From an uncultured Bacteroidales bacterium (GTDB lineage Bacteria > Bacteroidota > Bacteroidia > Bacteroidales > UBA932): a stretch of DNA of 58,279 nucleotides. Shown one piece after another: positions 35,513-45,301 of the stretch (position 1 is the stretch's first letter; each line of letters opens with the position of its first letter). Location: assembly GCA_944326365.1 (NCBI GenBank), contig CALVDR010000015.1, positions 1 through 58,279 of the forward strand, read 5' to 3'. The position numbers and the translations under genes were made by a program. A model generated the notes under the pieces. That model ran no database searches and was not told where the DNA came from. It saw only the letters and a program-made list of their open reading frames with translations.

Positions 35513-36394
35513 ATGGGACTGTTGCAAGTAGGAATGGTGCAGATGTCATGCACTGACGATATTCAGGCGAATATCGGAAAACTCAAGGACAACATACGGA
35601 AATGTGCCGGTATGGGGGCCCGGCTCGTGGTGCTGCAGGAACTGCACAATACGGTGTATTTCTGCCAGAGTGAAAATGCGTCTCTTTGTGACCTGGCGGA
35701 AACTGTGCCGGGTCCGTCCACCGAGACGTTCGGGGCCTTGGCCAAAGAGCTGGGTGTGGTCCTGGTCCTTTCGCTTTTCGAGCGCAGGGCGCCCGGTATA
35801 TATCACAATACGGCAGTAGTGATCGAAAAGGATGGCACCATAGCCGGCAAATACCGCAAGATGCACATTCCCGATGATCCGGGCTACTACGAGAAATTTT
35901 ATTTCACCCCCGGTGATCTGGGTTTTATGCCTGTGGAGACTTCCGTGGGGAAACTAGGTGTACTCGTATGCTGGGATCAGTGGTATCCTGAGGCCGCGAG
36001 GATTATGGCTCTGAACGGGGCTGACATCCTTATCTATCCTACTGCCATAGGCGGGGTGGCTACCGATCCGCTTTCCGAACAGGCTCTTCAGCGTGATGCC
36101 TGGCAGCTGGTCCAGAGAGGGCATGCAGTGGCAAACGGTCTTCCTGTCATCACGGTGAACAGGACGGGGCATGAGGATGATCCGTCCGGCTGCACTCCGG
36201 GTCTTGAATTCTGGGGGCACTCGTTCGCTACGGGGCCTCAGGGTGAGATTCTTACCCAGTTCGGAACCGAAGAGGATGTCAGGGTCGTGAGCGTTGATCT
36301 CGGAAGGACCGAATATGTCCGCAGGGGCTGGCCTTTCTTCAGGGACCGCAGGATAGACGCTTTCGGTGACATATTGAAAAGATTCGGAAAATAA
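35513..36394 (+). CDS. aguB: N-carbamoylputrescine amidase
   Basis: A 293-residue nitrilase-superfamily enzyme that converts N-carbamoylputrescine to putrescine, carbon dioxide and ammonia. The Glu-Lys-Cys triad is visible: E43 in [13 protein letters not shown], Lys in [19 protein letters not shown] and Cys in [18 protein letters not shown]. With aguA it makes a complete agmatine-to-putrescine route. The gap to aguA is AT-rich and could hold a second promoter. Confidence 0.95.
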   Translation: MGLLQVGMVQMSCTDDIQANIGKLKDNIRKCAGMGARLVVLQELHNTVYFCQSENASLCDLAETVPGPSTETFGALAKELGVVLVLSLFERRAPGIYHNTAVVIEKDGTIAGKYRKMHIPDDPGYYEKFYFTPGDLGFMPVETSVGKLGVLVCWDQWYPEAARIMALNGADILIYPTAIGGVATDPLSEQALQRDAWQLVQRGHAVANGLPVITVNRTGHEDDPSGCTPGLEFWGHSFATGPQGEILTQFGTEEDVRVVSVDLGRTEYVRRGWPFFRDRRIDAFGDILKRFGK

Positions 36395-36459
36395 CCGGAA
36401 CATATCGGTGCGGGATTGCATCTATTGTGTCGGTACATATGATTTTAAATGTAACGGAT

Positions 36460-37644
36460 ATGGCTAACATAGGAACTGTTTTTACCAAATTCGGGAAAAA
36501 GGCGCTTCTGTGCGGTTCCGGCGAACTGGGCAAGGAAGTGGCTATCGAACTTCAGCGTTACGGGGTGCAGGTAGTGGCAGTGGACAAATATGAAAATGCT
36601 CCTGCCATGCAGGTGGCCAATTCCTTCCATGTCATTTCCATGCTCGACGGAAAGGCGTTGAGGGAAATAATCGAGCAGGAGAGGCCGGACATTATCATTC
36701 CTGAAGTGGAGGCCATCGCTACGGATGTGCTGGTGGAGCTGGAAAAGGAGGGCTACAATGTGATTCCGACTGCGAAAGCCGCTTTCCTGACCATGAACAG
36801 GGAGGGAATCAGACGTCTTGCTGCCGAGACTCTCGGTCTGCCGACATCCAGATACAGGTTCGCGGCGGACAGGACTGAATTCGACAAGGCCGTGGAGGAA
36901 ATAGGAATGCCGTGCGTGGTGAAGCCGGTGATGAGTTCTTCAGGCCACGGACAGAGTGTCATCAGGAGCGCGGAGGATATAGACAGTGCCTGGCATGTAT
37001 CCCAGGAAGGCGGACGTGCCGGAAGCGGGAAAGTCATCGTGGAAGGATTCGTGGATTTCGATTACGAGATCACCCTTCTGACAGTACGCCACTGTGCTGG
37101 TACCACTTTCCTGAAACCTATAGGCCATCATCAGGTGGACGGGGATTATCGTGAGTCGTGGCAGCCGCAGCCTATGCCGGAAGCCGCCGTACTCAAGGCC
37201 CAGGATATCGCGAAGAAGATAACGGATGCATTGGGCGGATACGGGATATTCGGTGTGGAACTTTTCGTAAAAGGCGAGGATGTGATATTCAGTGAAGTAT
37301 CTCCGCGTCCGCACGATACAGGCATGGTGACCATGATTTCCCAGGATATGTCCGAGTTTGCCCTCCATGCCAGAGCCGTACTCGGTCTTCCTGTCCCTGA
37401 AGTGAGGTTCTTCGGCCCGTCTGCGTCCAAGGCTGTCGTAGTGGAAGGAGACACCCGCGAATACGAATTCAGGAATCTGGAAAACGTGCTTTCGGAAGCC
37501 GGTGTCCAGATGAGGATATTCGGGAAACCTGAAATATCCGGGCACAGACGTCTCGGAGTGCTGTTGGCTACCGCTGATTCTGTAGCCGATGCCCTTGACA
37601 AGGTGAACAGGGCGTATTCGAAACTGGAGGTCAAGGTTTACTGA
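36460..37644 (+). CDS. purT: Formate-dependent phosphoribosylglycinamide formyltransferase
   Basis: A 394-residue ATP-grasp enzyme of purine synthesis that formylates GAR using formate and ATP. It follows the E. coli PurT sequence closely along its length: [103 protein letters not shown] and [14 protein letters not shown]. The start at 36460 ([12 protein letters not shown]) fits the family length; in-frame upstream codons from 36427 would add 11 unsupported residues. It follows aguB by 65 nt. Confidence 0.96.
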   Translation: MANIGTVFTKFGKKALLCGSGELGKEVAIELQRYGVQVVAVDKYENAPAMQVANSFHVISMLDGKALREIIEQERPDIIIPEVEAIATDVLVELEKEGYNVIPTAKAAFLTMNREGIRRLAAETLGLPTSRYRFAADRTEFDKAVEEIGMPCVVKPVMSSSGHGQSVIRSAEDIDSAWHVSQEGGRAGSGKVIVEGFVDFDYEITLLTVRHCAGTTFLKPIGHHQVDGDYRESWQPQPMPEAAVLKAQDIAKKITDALGGYGIFGVELFVKGEDVIFSEVSPRPHDTGMVTMISQDMSEFALHARAVLGLPVPEVRFFGPSASKAVVVEGDTREYEFRNLENVLSEAGVQMRIFGKPEISGHRRLGVLLATADSVADALDKVNRAYSKLEVKVY

Positions 37645-37663
37645 CACATTACATGAAGATTTA

Positions 37664-37696
37664 ATTTTTTTTATAGCGTAATTTTGCCTACTTTTG
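37664..37696 (+). promoter_or_regulatory. Probable promoter of the polysaccharide export operon
   Basis: TACTTTTG at 37689-37696 matches the -7 box and a T-run (TTTTTT) lies 19 nt upstream as a -33 region. The export gene's GTG start at 37736 follows after 39 nt. Confidence 0.5.
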
Positions 37697-37735
37697 CAAA
37701 TCGGAATTTCATAGAAATTTTAAACTTGAAATATC

Positions 37736-38533
37736 GTGAATCTTAATTTACTGAAGCTGGCTATAGTGAGTTTATGTGTGGCTGCTATGGCTGTAAGTTG
37801 CACTACTACCAAGCAGATTCTTTATTTTCAGGATATCGACACTGCGGAGATTGACAGGATCGTGACTGACTACGAGCCTGTCATAAAGAGGGATGACATA
37901 TTGAAGATTGTGGTGTCCGGCCCGGACAAGCTCGTCGTGCAGCCGTACAACCTTACTCTCGGCGAGGTCACGACCTACAGCAACTCTTCTCCTGAAAATT
38001 CCACTCTCCAGTATCATGTGGACAAGGACGGATACATAGATTTTCCGGTGCTCGGAAGGATAAAGGTCCTCGGCATGACCAGACAGGATCTGGTAAAATT
38101 CCTGACGAAGGAACTCAGGAAGGAAGTCAAGGATCCTGTAGTCTATGTCTCGTTCGCGAATTTCAAGATCACCGTACTGGGCGAAGTCAAGAATCCCGGG
38201 ACGTACAATGTGACATCGGAGAGGATCACCATTCTCCAGGCCCTCGGTATGGCAGGAGACCTGAACCTTACTGCCCGCAGGGACGGTATCATCCTCATCA
38301 GGGACGAGAACGGTCTGAACACCCATATAAAGATAGACCTGAAATCGAGTGAAATCCTCGGCTCCCCGTATTTCTATCTGCAGCAGAACGACGTACTGTA
38401 TGTACCGGCCAGTCCGACACGTGTGGCGACCGCCACCACTACGCCGCTCTGGAGTACCATCCTGTCCAGCGTGACGACGCTTATGTCCGTAATCTCGGTG
38501 ATACTCAGTGTTATAACCCTTGCAGGAAGATAA
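37736..38533 (+). CDS. Polysaccharide export lipoprotein, Wza-like
   Basis: A 265-residue outer-membrane lipoprotein starting at GTG 37736 (signal MNLNLLKLAIVSLCVAAMAV, lipobox A-V-S-C). The polysaccharide export domain follows (YEPVIKRDDILKIVVSGPD, VDKDGYIDFPVLGRIKVLG), then a SLBB-type repeat (KITVLGEVKNPGTYNV, ITILQALGMAGDL). A hydrophobic C-terminal segment (TLMSVISVILSVITLAG) may anchor or span the outer membrane. It forms the export channel that pairs with the Wzc-like kinase encoded 40 nt downstream. Confidence 0.92.
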   Translation: MNLNLLKLAIVSLCVAAMAVSCTTTKQILYFQDIDTAEIDRIVTDYEPVIKRDDILKIVVSGPDKLVVQPYNLTLGEVTTYSNSSPENSTLQYHVDKDGYIDFPVLGRIKVLGMTRQDLVKFLTKELRKEVKDPVVYVSFANFKITVLGEVKNPGTYNVTSERITILQALGMAGDLNLTARRDGIILIRDENGLNTHIKIDLKSSEILGSPYFYLQQNDVLYVPASPTRVATATTTPLWSTILSSVTTLMSVISVILSVITLAGR

Positions 38534-38573
38534 AACGGAAAGTGTGTATTCATTTCAAATGATGTCTTGAATC

Positions 38574-40967
38574 ATGGAAAACAACAGCAATATAAATACT
38601 GAACTCAAAGACAGGAACGAGGACTCGATCGACATCCGCTACATAGTGGATGTGGTGTGGGATCTCAAATACTGGATAATCGCGTCCGTGGTGGCTTTCC
38701 TGGCGATAGGATATGTCTACCTCCGTTTTGCGACCCCACAGTATACCAGGTCTGCGACCGTGCTCATAGCGAACGACCGGTCCACCGGAGGCATGGGCTC
38801 CGAACTTCAGCTGCTGTCCGACATCACGGGCATGAGGGCGAACGGACTTGTGCAGAATGAAATCTATATACTCAAGTCCAGACCTCTGATGCAGTCGGTC
38901 GTGGAAGAACTGGCTCTGAACGTGAGATATTTCAAGAAAGACGGCTTTCTCAGGAGCAGCGAACTCTACAGGGTGTCGCCTGTATCCTTCTCGCTCATGT
39001 CTGGCAGTGCCGTGAACAAATATCCTGTGATCATCATGGACTATGAGGTGAGCAAGGATACGGCATCTTTCACCATACGCAAGCTTTCTTTCATTTCGAA
39101 CAAGGAGGAGGCAAAGCACCCGGTGCTGAAAGAGTACAAGGGCAGAACATACAAATTCGGGGATGCCATCAGTCTTCCTGACCACAATGTGATCGTTCTT
39201 GAGAAATCGGAGCGTGCTTCCGAACTTGAACCGGGAAAGTATAGCGTAGTGCATCTCTCTCCGAAAAAGACAGCCAAGAACTATGCTTCAGTACTCTCTG
39301 CAGGTACCACGGATTACAGGGAACGTTCGAGTGTCATTTCCCTGACCATTCAGGACAATATACCTGCCAGGGCTGATGACCTGCTGAATTTCCTGATAGC
39401 GAACTACAATGAGGACACGAAGAAATATCTGTCCCTTTCCACTTCCAATACACTTGACTTCATCGATGAACGGCTGGCCAGTCTGGAAACGCAGTTGGGT
39501 GACATAGAGACGGAAGCGAGGAATTACAAGAAGGACAATTCCATGGTGGATTTCATGCTCCAGTCTGAAGCCATCATCAAGAAAGGCTCCGAGACGGATG
39601 CACAGCTTACCCAGCTCGGAATACAGATCCAGTTCATGGACATGATAAAGGAATACATGGCCGACGCTGACAATGAGTTCAGCCTTCTGCCGGCCGATAT
39701 CGGTCTTGAGGACAAGGGACTGTCCACCATGATAAGCGACTACAATGAAGTCGTCATCGAAAGACGCCGTCTCATGCTGGGTGCAAGCGAGACAAACCCG
39801 AGGATACAGGCCCTCACTACCCAGATTGTGGATATGAGGAAGGCTGTTCTGCTCTCGATAAACCAGCTGAGGGATTCATACCAGTACCGCTATGACATCA
39901 TACTGAACGAGGCTCTGGCAGACAAGGCCAAGATGGCGGAGATCCCGAGCCAGCAGTTCGATATCGCGAAGATCGAACGTCAGCAGATGATCGTGGAGCC
40001 TTTGTATGTCCTGCTCCGCCAGAAAAAGGAGGAAGCTCTGATTTCCCTTTATGCGCAGACAGACAATGCCAGAATAGTGGAACCGGCCGACGGCCCTGAC
40101 AAGCCTTCATCGCCGAAATCGATGATGGTCTATGCCTTCTGCATGATTCTCGGCCTGGTAGCCCCTCCGGGTGTCTTCTTCATAGGAAACATGCTCAAGA
40201 GGAAGGTGTCGAACGTCAAGGATGTCCAGGACAGGATATCCCTTCCTATCATCGGCTATATACCGGAAAGCGAAAAGGCCCTTGTAGTCCAGGGCAGCAG
40301 GGATGTGCTTACTGAAACTTTCCGTGCGGTCAGGGCGAATCTCGGTTTCCTGTCAGGGAAGGTGTTCCAGATAACATCATCCATATCCGGGGAAGGAAAA
40401 TCGACTGTCGCAGTGAACGTGGCGCTTACTCTGGCTTTTGCAGGAAAGAAGGTCCTTTTCATCGAGACCGACCTTAGAAACGGTTTCGATTACAGGATAT
40501 TCAACGTACAGAAGAGCAACAAGGGACTGGCGACCTATCTTAGCGGAAACTATACTCTCGAAGAGGTGCTCCGTCCGGGTCTGATAAATCCGAATCTGGA
40601 TGTCATCTTCAGGGGGACGATGCCGCCGAATCCCAACGAACTGCTTTCCAGCAGCAAGATGGAGAATCTCATCGCCGAAATGAGGGAGAAGTATGACTAT
40701 GTCATTTGCGACAGCGCGCCGTACATCATCATTTCTGATCCTATTGTGGTGAACAACTATGTGGATACGAACCTTTATGTGGTGAGGTGCGGAGTTTCGG
40801 ATCTGAGGTTCCTCGACGAAATAAGTTTTGCCTGTGAAAGCGGCAGACTCAAGAATGTTTCACTCATAGTGAACGGTATCAATCCGAAGAGCAAGATTTA
40901 CGGCAAATACGGAGGATACGGCTATGGTTACGGCTATGGCTATGGGGGGGGGGAACACAATAGGTAG
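38574..40967 (+). CDS. Capsule/EPS chain-length regulator with BY-type tyrosine kinase domain (Wzc-like)
   Basis: A 797-residue inner-membrane protein. The N-terminal Wzz domain has a helix at about 30-50 (YWIIASVVAFLAIGYVY). The long periplasmic part contains the coiled-coil-like segments around SNTLDFIDERLASLETQLGD. The second helix is MVYAFCMILGLVAPPGVFFI. The cytoplasmic kinase has Walker A ISGEGKST, a Walker A' in the form VLFIETDLR (Glu in place of the usual first Asp) and YVICDSAPY as Walker B. The tail is a tyrosine cluster (Y-G-K-Y-G-G-Y followed by four Y-G repeats), the autophosphorylation site in this family. The tail reading frame ends through a G10 tract (40944-40953). Confidence 0.93.
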   Translation: MENNSNINTELKDRNEDSIDIRYIVDVVWDLKYWIIASVVAFLAIGYVYLRFATPQYTRSATVLIANDRSTGGMGSELQLLSDITGMRANGLVQNEIYILKSRPLMQSVVEELALNVRYFKKDGFLRSSELYRVSPVSFSLMSGSAVNKYPVIIMDYEVSKDTASFTIRKLSFISNKEEAKHPVLKEYKGRTYKFGDAISLPDHNVIVLEKSERASELEPGKYSVVHLSPKKTAKNYASVLSAGTTDYRERSSVISLTIQDNIPARADDLLNFLIANYNEDTKKYLSLSTSNTLDFIDERLASLETQLGDIETEARNYKKDNSMVDFMLQSEAIIKKGSETDAQLTQLGIQIQFMDMIKEYMADADNEFSLLPADIGLEDKGLSTMISDYNEVVIERRRLMLGASETNPRIQALTTQIVDMRKAVLLSINQLRDSYQYRYDIILNEALADKAKMAEIPSQQFDIAKIERQQMIVEPLYVLLRQKKEEALISLYAQTDNARIVEPADGPDKPSSPKSMMVYAFCMILGLVAPPGVFFIGNMLKRKVSNVKDVQDRISLPIIGYIPESEKALVVQGSRDVLTETFRAVRANLGFLSGKVFQITSSISGEGKSTVAVNVALTLAFAGKKVLFIETDLRNGFDYRIFNVQKSNKGLATYLSGNYTLEEVLRPGLINPNLDVIFRGTMPPNPNELLSSSKMENLIAEMREKYDYVICDSAPYIIISDPIVVNNYVDTNLYVVRCGVSDLRFLDEISFACESGRLKNVSLIVNGINPKSKIYGKYGGYGYGYGYGYGGGEHNR

Positions 40968-40976
40968 TGACAACTG

Positions 40977-41723
40977 ATGTGGCCTTTCAAATCATATGTG
41001 AAATTTACGGATATGGATTTCAGAACGGATGTCCATTGTCATATCCTGCCAGGGGTGGACGACGGATTCCGTTCTGAAGATAATTCCGTGAAAGCTCTCG
41101 GCCTTCTTCGCGAAACCGGGCTTGAGCACAGTATACTGACACCGCATATTTACCCTGAACTCTATCCTGACAACAATCCTGAAAGTATCAGAAACAGGTA
41201 TGCCGAAGTCTCAGGGCGGCTTTCGTCTTCCGGTGTGGAATGCAAGGTATCAGGAGAGCATATGGTTTATCAGGGAATAGAGGATCATTTCCGGAAAGGA
41301 CAGACATCCGGACTGCTTCTTCTGCCGGGGGACAATATCCTGATAGAAATGTCCTACGCCTTCGAGTCCCAGAACATACGTGAGTTCGTCTTCCAACTGA
41401 ATGCCATGGGGCTACATCCGGTCCTGGCACATCCGGAACGGTACAGCTACTATTCCAGAACCATGATAGAGGTGGAGTCCATCGTCGATATAGATACCAG
41501 GCTTCAGCTGAATGTCCTTTCTCTGGGCGGATTCTACGGCAACACGGCCAAAGTCAAGGCCGAAATGATGCTTGATGCCGGCCTGTACACTTTCCTGGGG
41601 ACTGACCTTCATTCGCTTTCCCAGATAGAGCAGCTCAGATCACTGAAATTCGAGAAGAAGATAGCCAGGGCTCTGGAACCGCTTCTGGAGAACAATGACA
41701 GGCTGTGGAACGGGAATATCTGA
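40977..41723 (+). CDS. PHP-type tyrosine-protein phosphatase, CpsB/YwqE-like
   Basis: A 248-residue metal-dependent phosphatase. PHP-domain motifs are DVHCHILPGVDDGF, LTPHIYPELYP, EHMVYQGIEDHF, LAHPERYSYY and FLGTDLHSLSQI, which supply the His and Asp metal ligands. It should dephosphorylate the tyrosine tail of the kinase encoded 9 nt upstream, so cycling of phosphorylation can control chain length. It ends directly against the convergent HAD gene with no intergenic base and no visible terminator. Confidence 0.93.
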   Translation: MWPFKSYVKFTDMDFRTDVHCHILPGVDDGFRSEDNSVKALGLLRETGLEHSILTPHIYPELYPDNNPESIRNRYAEVSGRLSSSGVECKVSGEHMVYQGIEDHFRKGQTSGLLLLPGDNILIEMSYAFESQNIREFVFQLNAMGLHPVLAHPERYSYYSRTMIEVESIVDIDTRLQLNVLSLGGFYGNTAKVKAEMMLDAGLYTFLGTDLHSLSQIEQLRSLKFEKKIARALEPLLENNDRLWNGNI

Positions 41724-42560
41724 TCATACGTTCTCCAGTTTCTTCAGTTCGTATTCCGCTTTTATCTTGTCGATGATAGCGCAGACTATCCCGTACATCT
41801 TGCTGTCTTTCCCATAGTCGGCAGGACAGATGAAGTTCACTCTTTTCTGACGCAGGAGTTTCCGTGCGATGTTCCTTTTGCGTTCGGATTTCTGGCTGTA
41901 GACTGCTATGGAATTCCCTCCGAACATCTTGACTATTTTCATGCACGGCACATCGGTCTCCCCGTCACCGAAATATATCATGGCAGGAAACGGTATGCGC
42001 TTGTTCTCGTCCAGCTGGCTTTCATTCACCCTTTTGTTGTCGCGGATGCTCAGTATGCCTTTGTTGATCTTGAAGAGGAACTGGGTCTTGGCCGTGTAGT
42101 CCACCGCGACTCCGGGCCATTCGGCCTCCCCCTTGTCGTTGTACAGGAAGGAGCAGGCGAAAATCCTCTTGAATTCTCCCGCTATGGGCGAGCCTTCTAT
42201 CATTTCCGCGAGGCCTGAAGAGTTGATATAGTGTTCAATGCGTACCCCGTGAGCCTTGCCGTATTCGTTTATCAGCCGGAACCATTCCAGTACTCCTGGA
42301 AAGAGTTCTATTTTTTGTCCGAATTTCTTGAAATCCTCTTTTCTCAGGGGTATGCCGGCTTTTCTGGCCTCATCGAACATGAGTTTCATATAGGCGAGGA
42401 TATTGCTGGCATCCTGCCCTTTGGCTATCTCGTCACTCATTCTCCAGAATTCTTCCGGAGTCTTTCCTATCGCCTGGATAAAACCGAATTCCTGCATGTT
42501 CCCCGGGGAAAGTGTCCCGTCGAAGTCATAGACGAGGGCTACTATCAGTTGCTTTCTCAT
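41724..42560 (-). CDS. HAD-superfamily phosphatase
   Basis: A 278-residue HAD hydrolase from the ATG at 42560 (MRKQLIVALVYDFDGTLSPG); seven further upstream codons are open but add nothing recognisable. Motif I is DFDGTLS, motif II is the INSSGLAEMI region and motif IV is FGDGETDVPCM; helical cap residues lie in between. A basic segment (SERKRNIARKLLRQKRV) and the C-terminal IDKIKAEYELKK follow. The substrate is unknown. Confidence 0.88.
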   Translation of the reverse strand: MRKQLIVALVYDFDGTLSPGNMQEFGFIQAIGKTPEEFWRMSDEIAKGQDASNILAYMKLMFDEARKAGIPLRKEDFKKFGQKIELFPGVLEWFRLINEYGKAHGVRIEHYINSSGLAEMIEGSPIAGEFKRIFACSFLYNDKGEAEWPGVAVDYTAKTQFLFKINKGILSIRDNKRVNESQLDENKRIPFPAMIYFGDGETDVPCMKIVKMFGGNSIAVYSQKSERKRNIARKLLRQKRVNFICPADYGKDSKMYGIVCAIIDKIKAEYELKKLENV

Positions 42561-42649
42561 AAGCCTGCATTTAAATTGCACATCTTTCCAAAGATACTGA
42601 AAATCTGCGGGATTACAGCAGGAAATATGCAGAATCGCATATACTCGGC

Positions 42650-42826
42650 CTATTCCAGGAGGAAGGCGTCAGGATACTTCACCATGCCGTGGATGCCGTC
42701 CAGTCCGCCTTCAGTCAATTCGGCAGCCATGCAGCACTCGTCCGGAGCATCAAAAGGAAAGGATATTCCGTATGCGGATGCTCTTCTGTATCCGAATCTC
42801 GGGTAATCTGCAGTTCCTGTGTACGA
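42650..42826 (-). pseudogene. C-terminal remnant of a GNAT N-acetyltransferase
   Basis: On the minus strand an open frame of about 58 codons ends with TAG at 42652-42650. It reads ADYPRFGYRRASAYGISFPF, then D-A-P-D-E-C-C-M-A-A-E-L, then GLDGIHGMVKYPDAF. This matches the end of a common GNAT family (Y-P-x-F-G-F, A-S-x-Y-G-I, P-D-E-x-F-M-A-x-E-L, G-x-V-x-Y-P). No acetyl-CoA-binding part precedes it; upstream lies the promoter of the acyl-CoA synthetase gene. I read it as a truncated leftover, which fills most of the 356-bp gap between the HAD gene and 42917. Confidence 0.6.
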
Positions 42827-42858
42827 TTTGGTCTTTTTGTCTAAAAGAAGTATCTTTG
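42827..42858 (+). promoter_or_regulatory. Promoter of the acyl-CoA synthetase gene
   Basis: TTTGG at 42827-42831 followed by 19 nt and TATCTTTG at 42851-42858 is a near-perfect Bacteroidetes promoter. The ATG at 42917 follows after 58 nt. Confidence 0.7.
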
Positions 42859-42916
42859 GTGGACAGGCGGATGATTCCTGGCATGCTGCCGGTCATCTGC
42901 GCAAATTCATTTCATT

Positions 42917-44560
42917 ATGAAACATTATCTGTCACGTCTGGAAAATATTGTCAAGTCTCATTGGGACGGGAAGGCATTGAGTAATTTCAAAGGGGAGTCG
43001 TTCACTTTCGGTGAGACAGCCGCCTATATTGAGAAGTTCCATATTTTTTTCAGGGAGGCCGGGATACAGAAAGGCGACAAGATTGCCGTATGTGCCAGGA
43101 ATTCCGCGAGATGGGCGGTATGCTTCCTTGCCGCCAACACATACGGTGCGGTGACTGTGCCGATTCTCGCCGACTTCCATCCGGAAAGTATCAACGCCCT
43201 TGTGGACCATTCCGAGAGCAAGCTCCTATTTACCGACACTGATTTGTGGAAGAAGCTTGATGCCGCTAAGATGCCGCTTCTCCAGTCAGCAGTATCCGTG
43301 GGCGATTTCAGCATGCTCTACTGCCGGGACGGGAAGGTAAGTGAAGCGTTCGGAAAGGCGTCTTCCATCTTCTCTTCCATGTATCCCGACGGATTTTCAG
43401 CCGCCGATGTATCCTATCCGTCTGACAATGGCGGCGATATCGCCCTGATAAACTATACGTCCGGGACCACGAGTGCTCCGAAGGGCGTGATGATCAGATA
43501 TGACGCACTGAGCTCGAATATCGAGTTCGGACTTGAGAATATGCCGTGCAGCCCCGGGGAGAATATCGTATCCATGCTTCCCATGGCGCATATGTACGGT
43601 ATGGTGTTCGAATTCCTTTACCCTCTGTGCGGCGGTGTCACAGTCAATTTCCTGGGCAAGACCCCTACTCCGGCCCTCCTGCTTGGCGCGATGGCGGAAC
43701 TGAAGCCGTATCTCGTCATCACGGTACCTCTGGTCATGGAGAAGATATTCAAGAGTTCCGTACAGCCTGTGCTCTGGAAGCCGCTGATGAAGGTACTGGT
43801 GCATGTGCCTGTAGTAAACAGTATCATATTCAGGAAAATAAGGGAGAAACTGATGTCTGCGTTCGGCGGACAAGTGCGTTCTCTCATAATGGGCGGAGCC
43901 GCACTCAATCCGGAGGTGGAGTCGTGGTTCATGAAGTTCCGCCTGCCGTTCACCGTCGGCTACGGCATGACGGAGGGTGCGCCGCTTTTCGGCTATGCTC
44001 CGTGGCAGAAGTTCGTGCCGCGTTCATGCGGACGGAAGGTAGACAGGATAGATGTGCGTATAGATTCTGCATCCCCGTCTGATATTGTGGGAGAAATACA
44101 GGTGAAGGGTGTCAATGTCATGGCCGGATATTACAAGAATCCGGAAGCGAGTGCTGCCGCCTTTACTGCGGACGGCTGGCTGAGGACAGGCGATCTCGGC
44201 GTGATTGACAAGGCCGGGAATATCTTCATACGCGGACGGAGCAAGAACATGATATTGTCTTCCAACGGACAGAACATATATCCGGAAGAAATCGAGGCCT
44301 TGCTGAACAACCAGCCTTATGTGGTCGAATCCGTGGTGGTGGACAGGGCTTCCAGGCTTGTCGGACTGGTATATATGGACAGTGACAGGATGGCGGCGGA
44401 CGGCCTTGACGAGGCTGCCGCGGACAGCTGCCTCAGGTCAATTCTTGCTGATGTCAACAAGGATCTGCCGGCCTACAGCAGGCTGTCGAAGCTTGAGCCT
44501 CAGGAAAAACCTTTCGAGAAGACTCCGAAGATGAGTATCAGACGCTTCCTGTATCAGTGA
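42917..44560 (+). CDS. AMP-dependent acyl-CoA synthetase/ligase (long-chain fatty acid type)
   Basis: A 547-residue adenylate-forming enzyme. The P-loop-like motif is NYTSGTTSAPKGVMI, followed by FTVGYGMTEGAPLF, GWLRTGDLGVID and the C-terminal RGRSKNMILSSNGQNIYPEE, ending with KTPKMSIRRFLY, where the catalytic lysine is expected. This is the order of fatty acyl-CoA synthetases of the FadD group. It probably activates fatty acids for lipid or membrane metabolism. It has its own promoter. Confidence 0.93.
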   Translation: MKHYLSRLENIVKSHWDGKALSNFKGESFTFGETAAYIEKFHIFFREAGIQKGDKIAVCARNSARWAVCFLAANTYGAVTVPILADFHPESINALVDHSESKLLFTDTDLWKKLDAAKMPLLQSAVSVGDFSMLYCRDGKVSEAFGKASSIFSSMYPDGFSAADVSYPSDNGGDIALINYTSGTTSAPKGVMIRYDALSSNIEFGLENMPCSPGENIVSMLPMAHMYGMVFEFLYPLCGGVTVNFLGKTPTPALLLGAMAELKPYLVITVPLVMEKIFKSSVQPVLWKPLMKVLVHVPVVNSIIFRKIREKLMSAFGGQVRSLIMGGAALNPEVESWFMKFRLPFTVGYGMTEGAPLFGYAPWQKFVPRSCGRKVDRIDVRIDSASPSDIVGEIQVKGVNVMAGYYKNPEASAAAFTADGWLRTGDLGVIDKAGNIFIRGRSKNMILSSNGQNIYPEEIEALLNNQPYVVESVVVDRASRLVGLVYMDSDRMAADGLDEAAADSCLRSILADVNKDLPAYSRLSKLEPQEKPFEKTPKMSIRRFLYQ

Positions 44561-44615
44561 CATCCTGCAACGATACAATACGATTTCGCATCTATAAGTC
44601 CGAAGTTTTTCAGTG

Positions 44616-45257
44616 ATGGGAAGATTCGGACTTGTTTTGTATGTTTTGATGCTTCTGCCGCTTGCCGTGAATGCCGCCGATGTTGCCGGCAGACAGGAAT
44701 TCGTGCTGAAACATCATGAATTCCAGGTGTCTACGGGAATTGTTCCCGGCAGATATTCATTCGGCTATGACCATAAATCTCCGTTTGACCACTCTTCTTT
44801 CCCGGGTATATATGAAAGTTCCCGGTATTATGAGCGTGAATATGTTTCCGGCGTATGGTCGCTGGGGTATACCTATAATTTCACGAAAGTCCTCGCAATC
44901 CAGACGAATGTCTTCTACGAGTCCGGATGGATAGACCGTTTCAGCAGGGAAGGTGACGTGAAAGTGGCGGAAAGCCTTGATTCTTATCTTTCTGCAATGG
45001 CATCTTTCAAGGTCAGCTGGTACAACAGACCTGCTGTAAGACTGTATTCATATCTCGGCCTCGGACTCTCTTACAAATACGGCTACAACGATCCTGTAAA
45101 CGGTCTCGGACAGGGGACAAGGATACATGACATTGTGGCCGCCTTCCAGTTCACGCCTCTCGGTGTGCAGTTCGGAAGACGCCTTTTCGGATTTGCCGAG
45201 ATAGGTATCGGGCATTATTTCAGCGGAGCAGCGGCAGGAATAGGGTACAGGTTCTGA
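44616..45257 (+). CDS. Small outer-membrane beta-barrel protein, copy 1
   Basis: A 213-residue protein from the ATG at 44616 (a GTG one codon earlier is in frame). A signal peptide (GRFGLVLYVLMLLPLAVNA) leads to alternating strands rich in Tyr and Gly, ending in the Phe-terminated strand AAAGIGYRF that is typical of outer-membrane barrels. It resembles the product at 46313: FQFTPLGVQFGRRLFGFAEI here corresponds to VQVTPVGISVGRRVYGFAEA there. The length fits an eight-stranded barrel. Function is unknown. It is followed after 44 nt by a lipoprotein gene. Confidence 0.8.
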   Translation: MGRFGLVLYVLMLLPLAVNAADVAGRQEFVLKHHEFQVSTGIVPGRYSFGYDHKSPFDHSSFPGIYESSRYYEREYVSGVWSLGYTYNFTKVLAIQTNVFYESGWIDRFSREGDVKVAESLDSYLSAMASFKVSWYNRPAVRLYSYLGLGLSYKYGYNDPVNGLGQGTRIHDIVAAFQFTPLGVQFGRRLFGFAEIGIGHYFSGAAAGIGYRF

Positions 45258-45301
45258 CCGGAATGCAGCCGGGCGTATGGAATATTAATATGATTCGGAT
45301 T

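Noticed and set aside
34401..35549. 382-residue minus-strand open frame
   Set aside because: Antisense to aguA, which is complete with its catalytic cysteine.
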